43,210 nt of DNA from Candidatus Nomurabacteria bacterium (GTDB lineage Bacteria > Patescibacteriota > Minisyncoccia > Phycocordibacterales > CAIJYI01): NCBI GenBank assembly GCA_943356445.1, contig CALREZ010000008.1, positions 1 through 43,210 on the forward strand, in the 5' to 3' direction. The notes under the pieces were generated by a model. It saw only the letters and a program-made list of their open reading frames with translations, was not told the origin of the DNA and ran no database searches. This document shows positions 8,864 through 17,676 of the stretch, in pieces; within the stretch, counting starts at the first letter, position 1, and each line of letters begins with the position of its first letter. The position numbers were made by a program, and so were the translations under genes.

Positions 8864-9060
8864 TCTACTAGGATTTATGTGGCAGAGCCTTTTTGGCAAT
8901 CAAAAGGCTCCCAGCCATTGCGACGAAACCTTTCGGCTCCGCCCATACCCGTTTCCAGATATGACCTAGTAGAGTGACTCTGACTGGGAGTCCTTTGATC
9001 TCTACTAGGTTTTGCAACCATATCCTAAGAATTTTGATGTTCCTAGGGGTTAGGTCGGCT
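8864..9060 (-). ncRNA. candidate structured RNA / 5' leader upstream of the PD-(D/E)XK-like gene
   Basis: Four hairpins on the minus strand, including CGGAGCC-GAAA-GGUUUCG and an 11-bp stem ACCUAGUAGAG/CUCUACUAGGU; CCUAGUAGA repeated just before the start codon. Confidence 0.45.
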
Positions 9061-9337
9061 CGATATTGAATTGTTAATAAATTGTAGCAGAATAATCGCT
9101 GCACTTCAACACCTTAGCTTACTTCAAGGGATTTGCGAAGGGGGCTGTGGATAACTTTTTGTTCGCCAATTTACAAGCGATTTTAAAAAGGTTCGGTAGA
9201 GTTTAATGCGCCAGACATCTCTCCTTTTCAATTTACAATGCCTGCAAAAATTTCAAGAAAAAATACAAAATCGCATTTGCTATTAAATATATTTCAACTA
9301 AAATAAAAACATAGTCGGTAGAAAATAAATAAATATT

Positions 9338-9404
9338 GCCCCTAAATTGCGCGAGCGGAGATCGGTCGATCTCGGATCTCTGTTCGCAATTTCGGGGCAT
9401 TTTT
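9338..9404 (+). terminator. long terminator-like hairpin
   Basis: GCCCCtaAATTGCGcGA...GGAGATCggtcGATCTC...TTCGCAATTtcGGGGC followed by ATTTTTG. Confidence 0.6.
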
Positions 9405-9469
9405 GTTTGCACTTAAATCGAAACTTAAACTGAAACCTAAATTGATTTATATGTTAATTCTAAAAAGTT

Positions 9470-10798
9470 ATGGACAATTTAAAAGTAGTTTACGTTTCAA
9501 TCAACGAGCTTAAACCGTCAGAATACAACCCGCGCAAACAAAGCGAGGAACAAGTAAAAGCACTAACGGAAAGCATTCAGCGTTTCGGAATGGTCGACCC
9601 TATCCTTTGCAACTCCACCCCTGAAAGAAAAAATGTGGTCATAGGCGGACATTTCCGTTTGAAGGTTGCGAAAAGTCTCGGCTTCAAAGAAATTCCAGTC
9701 GTGTATGTACATATTACCGATATTGAAAAGGAAAAGGAGCTGAACCTCCGCTTGAATAAAAATTTAGGCGAATTTGATTTTGCTCTGTTGAAAGATTTCG
9801 GTGAAAACTTTCTTACCGATATCGGATTTTCAAGCGAAGAAATGGACGACATTTTTATTCTTGAATCAACGCCGGAACACTTCGATCTTGAAAAAGAATT
9901 AAAGAAACTCAAGATTGATAAAATAGAAGCGAAGAAAGGAGATGTTTATGAAATTGACGGTTCCCGGCTTATGGTCGGCGATAGCACGATTGAAACGGAT
10001 ATGCTCAAGCTTATGGAGGGAGCAAAAGCCGATTTCTGCTTCACTGATCCACCTTACATTCTTAATTATTTAAAAGGAAGATCGCGTGAAAAGGAAGGTG
10101 CGACGACCGGTTTCGGTTTAAAAAAGAATCGACGATATCTTGAAACAGAAACCCTGCCTGATAATTTTTCCGATCTCTGGATGGGCAATGTAGCCAAGGT
10201 TCAAAAACCGGACTTTTCCATCATGATTTTTGAACACCCGAAAAATCTGCGAACGATTTGGAACGCTCTTGAAAAACATTGGAAATACAGAAATACCATT
10301 ACATGGCATCTGCCGAATCGCGTTCAAGGTTTTAGTTCAAAGTATAAATTTTTTAATAAAAGCGATATCTCTCTCGTCGGAACAGGCGGGGATGTTGAGC
10401 TTAACGTCGGCCCCGAAGACGACTCTTTGTTCCAAAACGAATACATGAACGCGCTTTTTGCGACGGAAGGAAAACCTCACTGGGAAGGTTATGAAAAAGG
10501 AAAGAAAATCCAGCCGACTGATTTTATAGAATTCATCGCCGCCGATGAAAAATCATCGGGTCAAGGAATTATCTTCGGTACTAAACCTCTTGAAATTCTT
10601 ATCCCGTACATCAAAGTACTTACAAAACGAGGAGATCTCGTTCTTGAACCATTCGGAGGTTCTGGGTCAACGCTTATTGCCTCCATCAAACTCGGAAGGA
10701 AATGCCGTATCATGGAAAAATCACCTGTCTACGCAGAAGTTATCAAAAATCGCTGGGAACGAACGACAGGAAAAAAGGCGACAAAAATATCCGGCTAA
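9470..10798 (+). CDS. ParB/Srx-like domain + N4/N6 DNA methyltransferase
   Basis: N-terminal ParB-like (INELKPSEYNPRKQSEEQVKALTESIQRFGMVDPILC); MTase motifs TDPPYILNY and EPFGGSGSTLIA. Confidence 0.9.
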   Translation: MDNLKVVYVSINELKPSEYNPRKQSEEQVKALTESIQRFGMVDPILCNSTPERKNVVIGGHFRLKVAKSLGFKEIPVVYVHITDIEKEKELNLRLNKNLGEFDFALLKDFGENFLTDIGFSSEEMDDIFILESTPEHFDLEKELKKLKIDKIEAKKGDVYEIDGSRLMVGDSTIETDMLKLMEGAKADFCFTDPPYILNYLKGRSREKEGATTGFGLKKNRRYLETETLPDNFSDLWMGNVAKVQKPDFSIMIFEHPKNLRTIWNALEKHWKYRNTITWHLPNRVQGFSSKYKFFNKSDISLVGTGGDVELNVGPEDDSLFQNEYMNALFATEGKPHWEGYEKGKKIQPTDFIEFIAADEKSSGQGIIFGTKPLEILIPYIKVLTKRGDLVLEPFGGSGSTLIASIKLGRKCRIMEKSPVYAEVIKNRWERTTGKKATKISG

Positions 10799-10810
10799 CC
10801 AACTACCGTT

Positions 10811-11515
10811 ATGACTGTAAAAAAATCAAAAAGCCCTCCGAGAGAAGGTCAGGAAAAACGCCTTGAAACACTGGGAGTCAAAACCCGTAAACAGAAACTG
10901 GACTTTTTAGAACATCTTGCGAAAAGTTCTATTGTTCAGCTTGCCTGCGAACGAAGCGGTATCGGTCGTTCCACCTATTATGATTGGCGGAAAAAAGATA
11001 AAAACTTTGCGCAAAAAGCTGACAAAGCGATTATTGCCGGAAGCCTGCTCGTTAACGATATTGCCGAATCCCAGCTTCTTCGCGCCATTCAAAACGGAAA
11101 TATGACTGGCATCATATTCTGGCTCAAAAATCACCATCATTCTTATAACGACAAAGTACATCACGAACACGAACTGGTCGTGAACGAGATTGACTCGGAA
11201 CATCGCATCGCCATCGCAAAGGCGCTCTTCAATACGGGACAGCTCACCAAATACGGACGGAACTCAATGATCAAATCTGCCGGAGGAATACCGCCTCCCG
11301 ATATTCCAGGAGAAGATGATCTGATAAACAAAGTTATGTCAGAAGTTGAAACACGAGAAGTTGAAATGGAAAATGAACTGCCCTCTTCTAATAATCTGAA
11401 AAAGAAACCTCTTCCAGTTATAAAACAGCAAAAGAACGCAAAGCTTGCAGAGTTCTTAAAACAGCGAAGGCAATCAATGGAAGAAAAGAAAAATAGTCCT
11501 AAAATAATCTCTTAA
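10811..11515 (+). CDS. HTH protein resembling phage terminase small subunit
   Basis: FLEHLAKSSIVQLACERSGIGRSTYYDWRKKDKNFAQ..., then NDIAESQLLRAIQNGNMTGIIFWLKNH typical of TerS-like proteins. Confidence 0.6.
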   Translation: MTVKKSKSPPREGQEKRLETLGVKTRKQKLDFLEHLAKSSIVQLACERSGIGRSTYYDWRKKDKNFAQKADKAIIAGSLLVNDIAESQLLRAIQNGNMTGIIFWLKNHHHSYNDKVHHEHELVVNEIDSEHRIAIAKALFNTGQLTKYGRNSMIKSAGGIPPPDIPGEDDLINKVMSEVETREVEMENELPSSNNLKKKPLPVIKQQKNAKLAEFLKQRRQSMEEKKNSPKIIS

Positions 11516-11603
11516 AATTTTGTAGGCTCGGTAATTTGACATCATTTACTGAATGTTATATTATATATCAAGAATACAATCGTCATTTTGACAAGGAGGC
11601 ACT

Positions 11604-12068
11604 ATGTGCATTCAAAAAGTATTTGTTCTTTTTAAACCCGATTGTCTCAAACGAGAACTTGTGGAAGATTTTCTTTCAGGACTATCTCAAGAAAAGCTAT
11701 CCTATAAAAATCTTCAGCGAATAAACATCACGAAAGAAATCGCAAAAGTTATTTACAGAGATTGCCTTGAAAAACACTTTTATAAAGATCTTGAGGAGTT
11801 TATTCTCTCTAATCCGTGTATGGCAATGATCGTTTTAGGAGATGAGGCCATCAATAAAGTTCTGCGATTGAAGAAAAGCTTCAGAAAAAAACATAAACTT
11901 GTTTGGTTAGATCTAACAGAAGAAGAAATACTACTCTGGGAGAATGGCAAGCACTCGAAACAGCATGAGCTTAATCTCAAGTTAAGAGCTGAAAACCTGC
12001 TACATTCAACAGACACAGAGTCTGAAGCAGAAGAAATTATTAGTTTGGTGTATCCAATTGATACGTAA
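11604..12068 (+). CDS. divergent nucleoside diphosphate kinase-like protein
   Basis: VFVLFKPDCLKRELV and NLLHSTDTESEAEEIISLVYP correspond to Ndk N-terminus and active-site His region (NLVHGSDS). Confidence 0.75.
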   Translation: MCIQKVFVLFKPDCLKRELVEDFLSGLSQEKLSYKNLQRINITKEIAKVIYRDCLEKHFYKDLEEFILSNPCMAMIVLGDEAINKVLRLKKSFRKKHKLVWLDLTEEEILLWENGKHSKQHELNLKLRAENLLHSTDTESEAEEIISLVYPIDT

Positions 12069-12097
12069 TACTCCGCGTTAGTCGCGGAGTATTTTTC
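12068..12097. terminator. bidirectional terminator
   Basis: AATACTCCGCG-ttagt-CGCGGAGTATTTTT. Confidence 0.8.
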
Positions 12098-12099
12098 TT

Positions 12100-12606
12100 T
12101 TATTTCTTCATCGCTTGATATGCGACTCTTGCATCCTTGAACATTTCAATACCGATCCTTCCCCATTTTACATACTCATCGATCTCATCAAACGAAACAA
12201 ATTTTCTTTCGTATTCTCTTCCTGTAGCAGGATCCGGCTGCGTCGGATTTATTTTTGTGATCATCGCCAAATAACGGTATTGATAAAATAAGTCCCTCTG
12301 TTCTTTGTTTGGATTATTCAGGTACCGAACCTCCTGAACACCGAGAGGAATGAGCTTATCAACTTCGACTTGCGCTTCTTCGATGAGTTCTCTCTGGAGT
12401 GTTTCCTCTGCGGTTTCTCCTTGTTCCGGAGTACCGCCGGGGATTTGCCAGCGTTTGTCTTTTACGATGAGGATCTTTCCTTCATCGTTTACACAAACGC
12501 CGTATACCTGTGTCACAGGTACGTAATTTTTAATATCAAGGGTTGGTAGCCAAGTATAGGTAATTTCTTGACCCTCCCAGTTTGATTTTTCAGTAAATTT
12601 TGCCAT
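12100..12606 (-). CDS. NUDIX hydrolase
   Basis: Nudix box GTPEQGETAEETLQRELIEEAQVEV. Confidence 0.9.
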   Translation of the reverse strand: MAKFTEKSNWEGQEITYTWLPTLDIKNYVPVTQVYGVCVNDEGKILIVKDKRWQIPGGTPEQGETAEETLQRELIEEAQVEVDKLIPLGVQEVRYLNNPNKEQRDLFYQYRYLAMITKINPTQPDPATGREYERKFVSFDEIDEYVKWGRIGIEMFKDARVAYQAMKK

Positions 12607-12609
12607 TTG

Positions 12610-14592
12610 TTAAAAATTCGCCATTTTTTCGTAGTAAGATTTTATATCTGTCATTTCAATAGCATTAGACAAGTTCAACCAAAACTGAATATCCGGAAAT
12701 AATGATAAATTGCGAGTCAGCAAACCGCAACAAAGCATTGCCGAACCAAGAATTTGCCACCATTTTTCATCTTCGTTTATAGACAAGGCGTTATGCATAG
12801 GTTTAATGGTTCCTTCAATTTTGGATTTCAAAATATATCTACTTAAATCATCCGGAACGTAATTATGTTCAATAACAACTGAACCATTTTCTTTCCTTAT
12901 AGAAACATTTACTTCACGAGGTAGTCGTTTTTTGTCCGCATAAAAAATGTCAAAAGAAAAATCATTATACAAAGCCTTTGCAATATCTAAATAAGGAGAA
13001 TGAAAACCGGAAAATTCGTAATCAATATAGAGATATTCATTCGGATCGTTTTCACACATTACATTTCCTGAATGAGCATCTCCTAAACCGCAAACGAGTA
13101 ATTCTTTGCCAAGTTTTTCCGGATTAAGAATATCTGTAGCTTCTTTTATCAATTCAGCTAAAGGTTTATATCGCTTCCCATTAATGATCAGCGCGGAACG
13201 AAGGAGTTCAGAAAAGGAGGTCTCTTCATTACCAATGACAACCTTATGATCCCCATAAAATTTTTCTAAACGATCTCCGATTAACCGCCCATGATACAAT
13301 TCATGGATTCTTGATGTAGGAATATCGTCTTTTATAGAACCGCGAAGTATATCCTGAGCAGATCGAACGTAAGCATTGAGTGAATCCTCCGCTCTGCGAA
13401 GCTCCAGTTCCATAAAAAAGTCAAAAGAATCTTTATCTATCGGCATTAATCGTTTTCTTGCAAGAATATCTCCGGAATACCAAGGATAGGAAATCAAATT
13501 TATTTTTGCATCAGTAAACAAAGGTTCCTGTAAATTTGAGAAATAAGAAGAAACAGAAACCAATCCAAGAATTTCTGATTGAAAGCGCGTTTCATTCAAC
13601 ATTTCCTTAAAAAATGCTTTTTGGCCATTTTCAAAAAGCGCTACGCCAAAATTAGAGTTTGATGAAAAAGGACCGGATTTTATGTACTCGCGACTGGTTA
13701 TTATGGATTCTATTTTATTCTTTGGCTCTGTCTGAATAAAATGTCTCCCAAATATAGGAATAGCCTGAATGAAATATCTTTGAGATGTATTTTTAACGGC
13801 ACTATTGTTTATTTCTTCAAAATTATCACCAATAACGGCACGGAATTTTTTATTGATCTGCTCACTAAAATCGGCCAAAAAGCGATCGGAACGAACAAAA
13901 ATCTTAGACCAATCTTTCTGTGTAGAATCATCGCAACAAGAAAGACGTCCGATTTTCAGAATCAATTCTTCTTGCAGAGACGAGAGACCAACGGAAAATG
14001 AATCATGAAGAATCTCACCAGAAAGAAGCACATCGGAAACGACTCCGAGAGAATAGTCATTACCTGCGGCAAAAATATCGGAATCTCCGAGTACTACCAA
14101 ATCGTCTGATACTTTTTGATTCACTATTCCCAAACAGACGAGATCGCCAGAAAAGTTTTTTTGACGATATAATCTACGGTCTTTTTTGGATAAAATATTA
14201 ATTAAGTGAGGATTGTTATCGTCAAATGCTTCGTTCAATTTTTCCGAGAGAATAATTTTTGCGGATACTTTTTGCCCAAAAATGTTTATTCCTGAGTAGC
14301 GAACACCGCTGAAAAAATTTTCTTCTACTAAATGAAGCTCGTTTTTAGAAAAGATTTTTTCAATTTTTTCTAATTTTAATATTCTGGCAAACTCATAGCT
14401 CTTTTCTGTTAATAGCGCAACCAGGTCTTCAAGGGAACTTACTATAATCAATATATCAAGATCTCTAATTTCTTGAAGAGAATCAAACCGCCCTTTCTTA
14501 TACGAATAAGAACCACCGGCGATAACGCCGTTCTTTATCCCAAGCTCTTCTATCTTTTTTCCGATTAACGGCAGATAGTCGCGCTCAAGCAT
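12610..14592 (-). CDS. nucleotidyltransferase-like N-terminus fused to APH-like phosphotransferase
   Basis: GGSYSYKKGRFDSLQEIRDLDILI (NTase-like); GLGDAHSGNVM...YLYIDYEFSG (APH catalytic and metal-binding motifs). Confidence 0.7.
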   Translation of the reverse strand: MLERDYLPLIGKKIEELGIKNGVIAGGSYSYKKGRFDSLQEIRDLDILIIVSSLEDLVALLTEKSYEFARILKLEKIEKIFSKNELHLVEENFFSGVRYSGINIFGQKVSAKIILSEKLNEAFDDNNPHLINILSKKDRRLYRQKNFSGDLVCLGIVNQKVSDDLVVLGDSDIFAAGNDYSLGVVSDVLLSGEILHDSFSVGLSSLQEELILKIGRLSCCDDSTQKDWSKIFVRSDRFLADFSEQINKKFRAVIGDNFEEINNSAVKNTSQRYFIQAIPIFGRHFIQTEPKNKIESIITSREYIKSGPFSSNSNFGVALFENGQKAFFKEMLNETRFQSEILGLVSVSSYFSNLQEPLFTDAKINLISYPWYSGDILARKRLMPIDKDSFDFFMELELRRAEDSLNAYVRSAQDILRGSIKDDIPTSRIHELYHGRLIGDRLEKFYGDHKVVIGNEETSFSELLRSALIINGKRYKPLAELIKEATDILNPEKLGKELLVCGLGDAHSGNVMCENDPNEYLYIDYEFSGFHSPYLDIAKALYNDFSFDIFYADKKRLPREVNVSIRKENGSVVIEHNYVPDDLSRYILKSKIEGTIKPMHNALSINEDEKWWQILGSAMLCCGLLTRNLSLFPDIQFWLNLSNAIEMTDIKSYYEKMANF

Positions 14593-14594
14593 TT

Positions 14595-15065
14595 TTATTT
14601 TTCGGAATTAAGACTGAGCGTCACCAGTTTTTTGTCGTTCTCCCATTTTAATAATTGAAGTGCTTCAGATAAAGAAACCCATTTCCCTGTGAAATTTTCA
14701 CCGACGTCTTGCGTGTTTTCAGTTTTTTCTTTGTCAGTTAAAACACAAGCAAACCAAAAAATAACTTTAGTTTTGTTCGGATCATTTATATCAGGTCTTA
14801 CCTGAACGGAAAGTAATTTTTCAAATTTATTTTTATAGCCTGTTTCTTCAAAAATTTCGCGTTCCGCTGTTTGTTCAATAGTCTCTCCTTTTTCCATACG
14901 GCCTTTCGGAAGGAGCCACTCATCGATTTTTTCTTTATAAATAAGCAGCGCTTTATTATTTTCCTTATCTACCAGGACACCGCCAGCAGAAAAAATAGCT
15001 TCTCCGTTGAAATATTGATCGCTCATTTTTGTGATTATTAGTGGTAAGTTACCATATATTAACAC
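14595..15065 (-). CDS. NUDIX hydrolase
   Basis: Nudix box GRMEKGETIEQTAEREIFEETGYKN. Confidence 0.9.
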   Translation of the reverse strand: MLIYGNLPLIITKMSDQYFNGEAIFSAGGVLVDKENNKALLIYKEKIDEWLLPKGRMEKGETIEQTAEREIFEETGYKNKFEKLLSVQVRPDINDPNKTKVIFWFACVLTDKEKTENTQDVGENFTGKWVSLSEALQLLKWENDKKLVTLSLNSEK

Positions 15066-15067
15066 AA

Positions 15068-15092
15068 AAACGGCGTAATGACTACGCCGCTG
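15068..15092 (-). terminator. terminator downstream of the cyclase gene
   Basis: minus strand GGCGTA-gtcat-TACGCCGTTTTTGTG. Confidence 0.7.
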
Positions 15093-15109
15093 TTGAAATG
15101 GCGTTTCTA

Positions 15110-16252
15110 TTAAAAACTCAGTTTTTTGAGCTCATCCAAACTTTCTTTCAACACCTCTGCGTCCACATTTTTACAAACAAAATAGCCGTTCTTCTTCAAC
15201 AAGACAAATGAATAAGTATCTCCTGAGTTAATTTTATCAAATTTGAGTTTCTCAAGCGCGTCGTTGACGTCTATATGATTTTGAACTTCGTTGAGCATCT
15301 TAATCTCTTTCTCGAACAAACGAGCAACTTCCATAAAATGGTCAAATTCCGACTTTGATATTTTTTTAAGTTTATAAGAAATCAAGAACACAAGAATAAG
15401 CCCGTAAAAGACTGCCGGGCCATGAGGTATTTCTGTTTTAGATTCTATATAATTTGCAAACGTATGACCAAGACTCAGTGCCTTATGCAAACCCTTAGTA
15501 TCATCATAATCATTTTGAGTATATTTTTTCTTTGCTTCCAAAGAAAACTTTATTAATTCGGCTAGGTTTTTTTCTGAATTTAATTCATTCCCGTTTAAGT
15601 ACTCTGATATTTTATATTCCATTCCTAAGTTGTTCTCAAGTAATGAATGTTTCCAAATTTCAACTAGCCCAAAAACAATACCTCTTCTGTTGGAAGTTTC
15701 CAGCAAAGACATGTCGCAAAATGTAAATCGCGGAGAATAAAATGAGCCAAGCAAATTTTTCTTTCCATTATTATTTATCGCGACTTTTCCCATAACAGCA
15801 TCAGACATACTCATGAGGGTTGTTGGAATCTGAACAAAATCTATACCCCTCATATAAATAGACGAGGTAAAACCAACGACATCACCAACGTATCCTCCGC
15901 CAATAGCGAGCAAACAACTTTTTCTGTTAATCCCTAATTTGGATAATTGGTTTAGTATATTATCGCAGTATACAAAATTCTTATTTGCTTCCTTAGACTC
16001 AACGGGGATAACTCCTGCTATTTTTAATTTATCAAAAATAGCGTCTAGATAATCTTTTCTCTGCTCGTACAGATTAGAGTCAACAACCGCAACGATTTTA
16101 TCGTATTTAGCCGAAGAGATTTTTTCTACAACAAGATCAGGAACTCCAGTACCGATATAAAGGTGTTGCTCGATATACGGAAAACAAACCTTGATATGGC
16201 GTATGTTCTTTTGAAATAGCATGTAAAAATGTTCTTTTATTCTCCTTTTCAT
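15110..16252 (-). CDS. 3-dehydroquinate synthase-like sugar-phosphate cyclase
   Basis: AIGGGYVGDVVGFTSSIYMRGIDFVQIPTTLMSMSD...GKKNLLGSFY...GLVEIWKHSLL...SLGHTFANYIE. Confidence 0.85.
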   Translation of the reverse strand: MKRRIKEHFYMLFQKNIRHIKVCFPYIEQHLYIGTGVPDLVVEKISSAKYDKIVAVVDSNLYEQRKDYLDAIFDKLKIAGVIPVESKEANKNFVYCDNILNQLSKLGINRKSCLLAIGGGYVGDVVGFTSSIYMRGIDFVQIPTTLMSMSDAVMGKVAINNNGKKNLLGSFYSPRFTFCDMSLLETSNRRGIVFGLVEIWKHSLLENNLGMEYKISEYLNGNELNSEKNLAELIKFSLEAKKKYTQNDYDDTKGLHKALSLGHTFANYIESKTEIPHGPAVFYGLILVFLISYKLKKISKSEFDHFMEVARLFEKEIKMLNEVQNHIDVNDALEKLKFDKINSGDTYSFVLLKKNGYFVCKNVDAEVLKESLDELKKLSF

Positions 16253-16347
16253 AAATGAATAATACCGTATAAATTATATTTTGTTAACTTGGTTATTTTT
16301 TACCAACTCCACGGGGTCTGGACTCCCTAGAGCCATTCTGTCATTGA

Positions 16348-17640
16348 TTGTATTGTATGGAAAAACAACAAATTCAAGAGGAATTGCGGTACTGCCTCTA
16401 TGCGAGAAAAAGTACAGAAGCGGAGGACAAACAGGCTCTTTCTATAGAGTCTCAAGTCAAAGAAATGCAGGTGCTCGCCGAACGGGAGCGCCTGCACATC
16501 GTGGAGATAAAGCGTGAGGCGCATTCATCCAAAGAGGTTGGACAAAGACCTGTGTATAATGAGATGCTGAACGAGATTAGATTGAAGAAATTCAATGCGA
16601 TACTAACGTGGGCACCCGATCGCTTGAGCCGAAACGCGGGCGACCTCGGTTCGGTGGTGGATTTGATGGATCAGGGATTACTCCATGAAATACGGACGTA
16701 CGGACAAAAATTCACGAATAACCCGAATGAAAAATTTCTGCTGATGATTCTCGGGAGTCAGGCAAAACTTGAGAACGACAACAAGGCGGTGAATGTAAAG
16801 CGCGGGTTGAGAACTCGATGCGAAATGGGTTTGAGACCTGGCGTTGCACCGACCGGATATTTGAATGAAAAACACGTTGATAAAAAATGCCAATGTAGAA
16901 TTGACCCGAAACGCGCACCGGTCATCAAGCAAATGTTTGAGAAAGTCGCCTACGACCAATGGAGCGGTCGGAAAATATATCGCTGGCTGTGCGAAACGGA
17001 TTTCAAAACTCATCGAGGAAAACCTCTGGTACTCGCGAATATCTACATCATTTTGAGAAATCCTTTCTACTATGGCGAATTTGAATACCCGATCAAAAGC
17101 GGAAACTGGTATACCGGCAAACATACGCCGATAATTGATAAAGAATTATTCAACAAAGCTCAGACTACCTTGAATGAAAAATTTATTCCAAAAACAGAAA
17201 GCAAAGAGTTTGCTTTCACAAGGTTGCTCCAGTGCGGATACTGCGGTTCAGGAATATCCGCTGATGAAAAATTCAAGAAGCTGAAAGACGGCGGAGTAAA
17301 TCGGCACGTGTACTATTTCTGCACAAAAGCCAGAAACATAGATTGTAAAAATGAGTACATAAACGAACCGAGCTTGATTGAGGAACTAATCGGGCTGATG
17401 GACAAAGTAGACCTCGATGAACTCGGAATACGAACGAGAATTGAAGACGAGATAAAACGATTCAATAAATTCAGATCAGGTGTGCTCGGACACAAACAGG
17501 ATAAAATTGAAATTGATGTAGACGTTAGAAATTACACAAAATATTTACTAAGAGAAGGCACTCTTGTAGAAAAACGTGAATTGCTTGGTTGTCTGCAAAG
17601 CAAGCTATTTTTGAAAGACAAAAAGATAACACTTAAATAG
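16348..17640 (+). CDS. large serine recombinase with zinc ribbon
   Basis: Resolvase N-terminus LRYCLYARKSTEAEDKQALSIESQ, LTWAPDRLSRN, recombinase region, LLQCGYCGSGISADE zinc ribbon; start may be M4. Confidence 0.93.
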   Translation: MYCMEKQQIQEELRYCLYARKSTEAEDKQALSIESQVKEMQVLAERERLHIVEIKREAHSSKEVGQRPVYNEMLNEIRLKKFNAILTWAPDRLSRNAGDLGSVVDLMDQGLLHEIRTYGQKFTNNPNEKFLLMILGSQAKLENDNKAVNVKRGLRTRCEMGLRPGVAPTGYLNEKHVDKKCQCRIDPKRAPVIKQMFEKVAYDQWSGRKIYRWLCETDFKTHRGKPLVLANIYIILRNPFYYGEFEYPIKSGNWYTGKHTPIIDKELFNKAQTTLNEKFIPKTESKEFAFTRLLQCGYCGSGISADEKFKKLKDGGVNRHVYYFCTKARNIDCKNEYINEPSLIEELIGLMDKVDLDELGIRTRIEDEIKRFNKFRSGVLGHKQDKIEIDVDVRNYTKYLLREGTLVEKRELLGCLQSKLFLKDKKITLK

Positions 17641-17668
17641 AAAAAACTGCCACGTCGGCAGTTTTTTC
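17641..17668 (+). terminator. terminator
   Basis: AAAAAACTGCC-acgtc-GGCAGTTTTTT. Confidence 0.8.
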
Positions 17669-17676
17669 CTTTGTGA

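Noticed and set aside
8868-9104. 78-aa ORF as a protein gene
   Set aside because: Region is densely self-complementary with no clear RBS; better explained as structured RNA, though not excluded.
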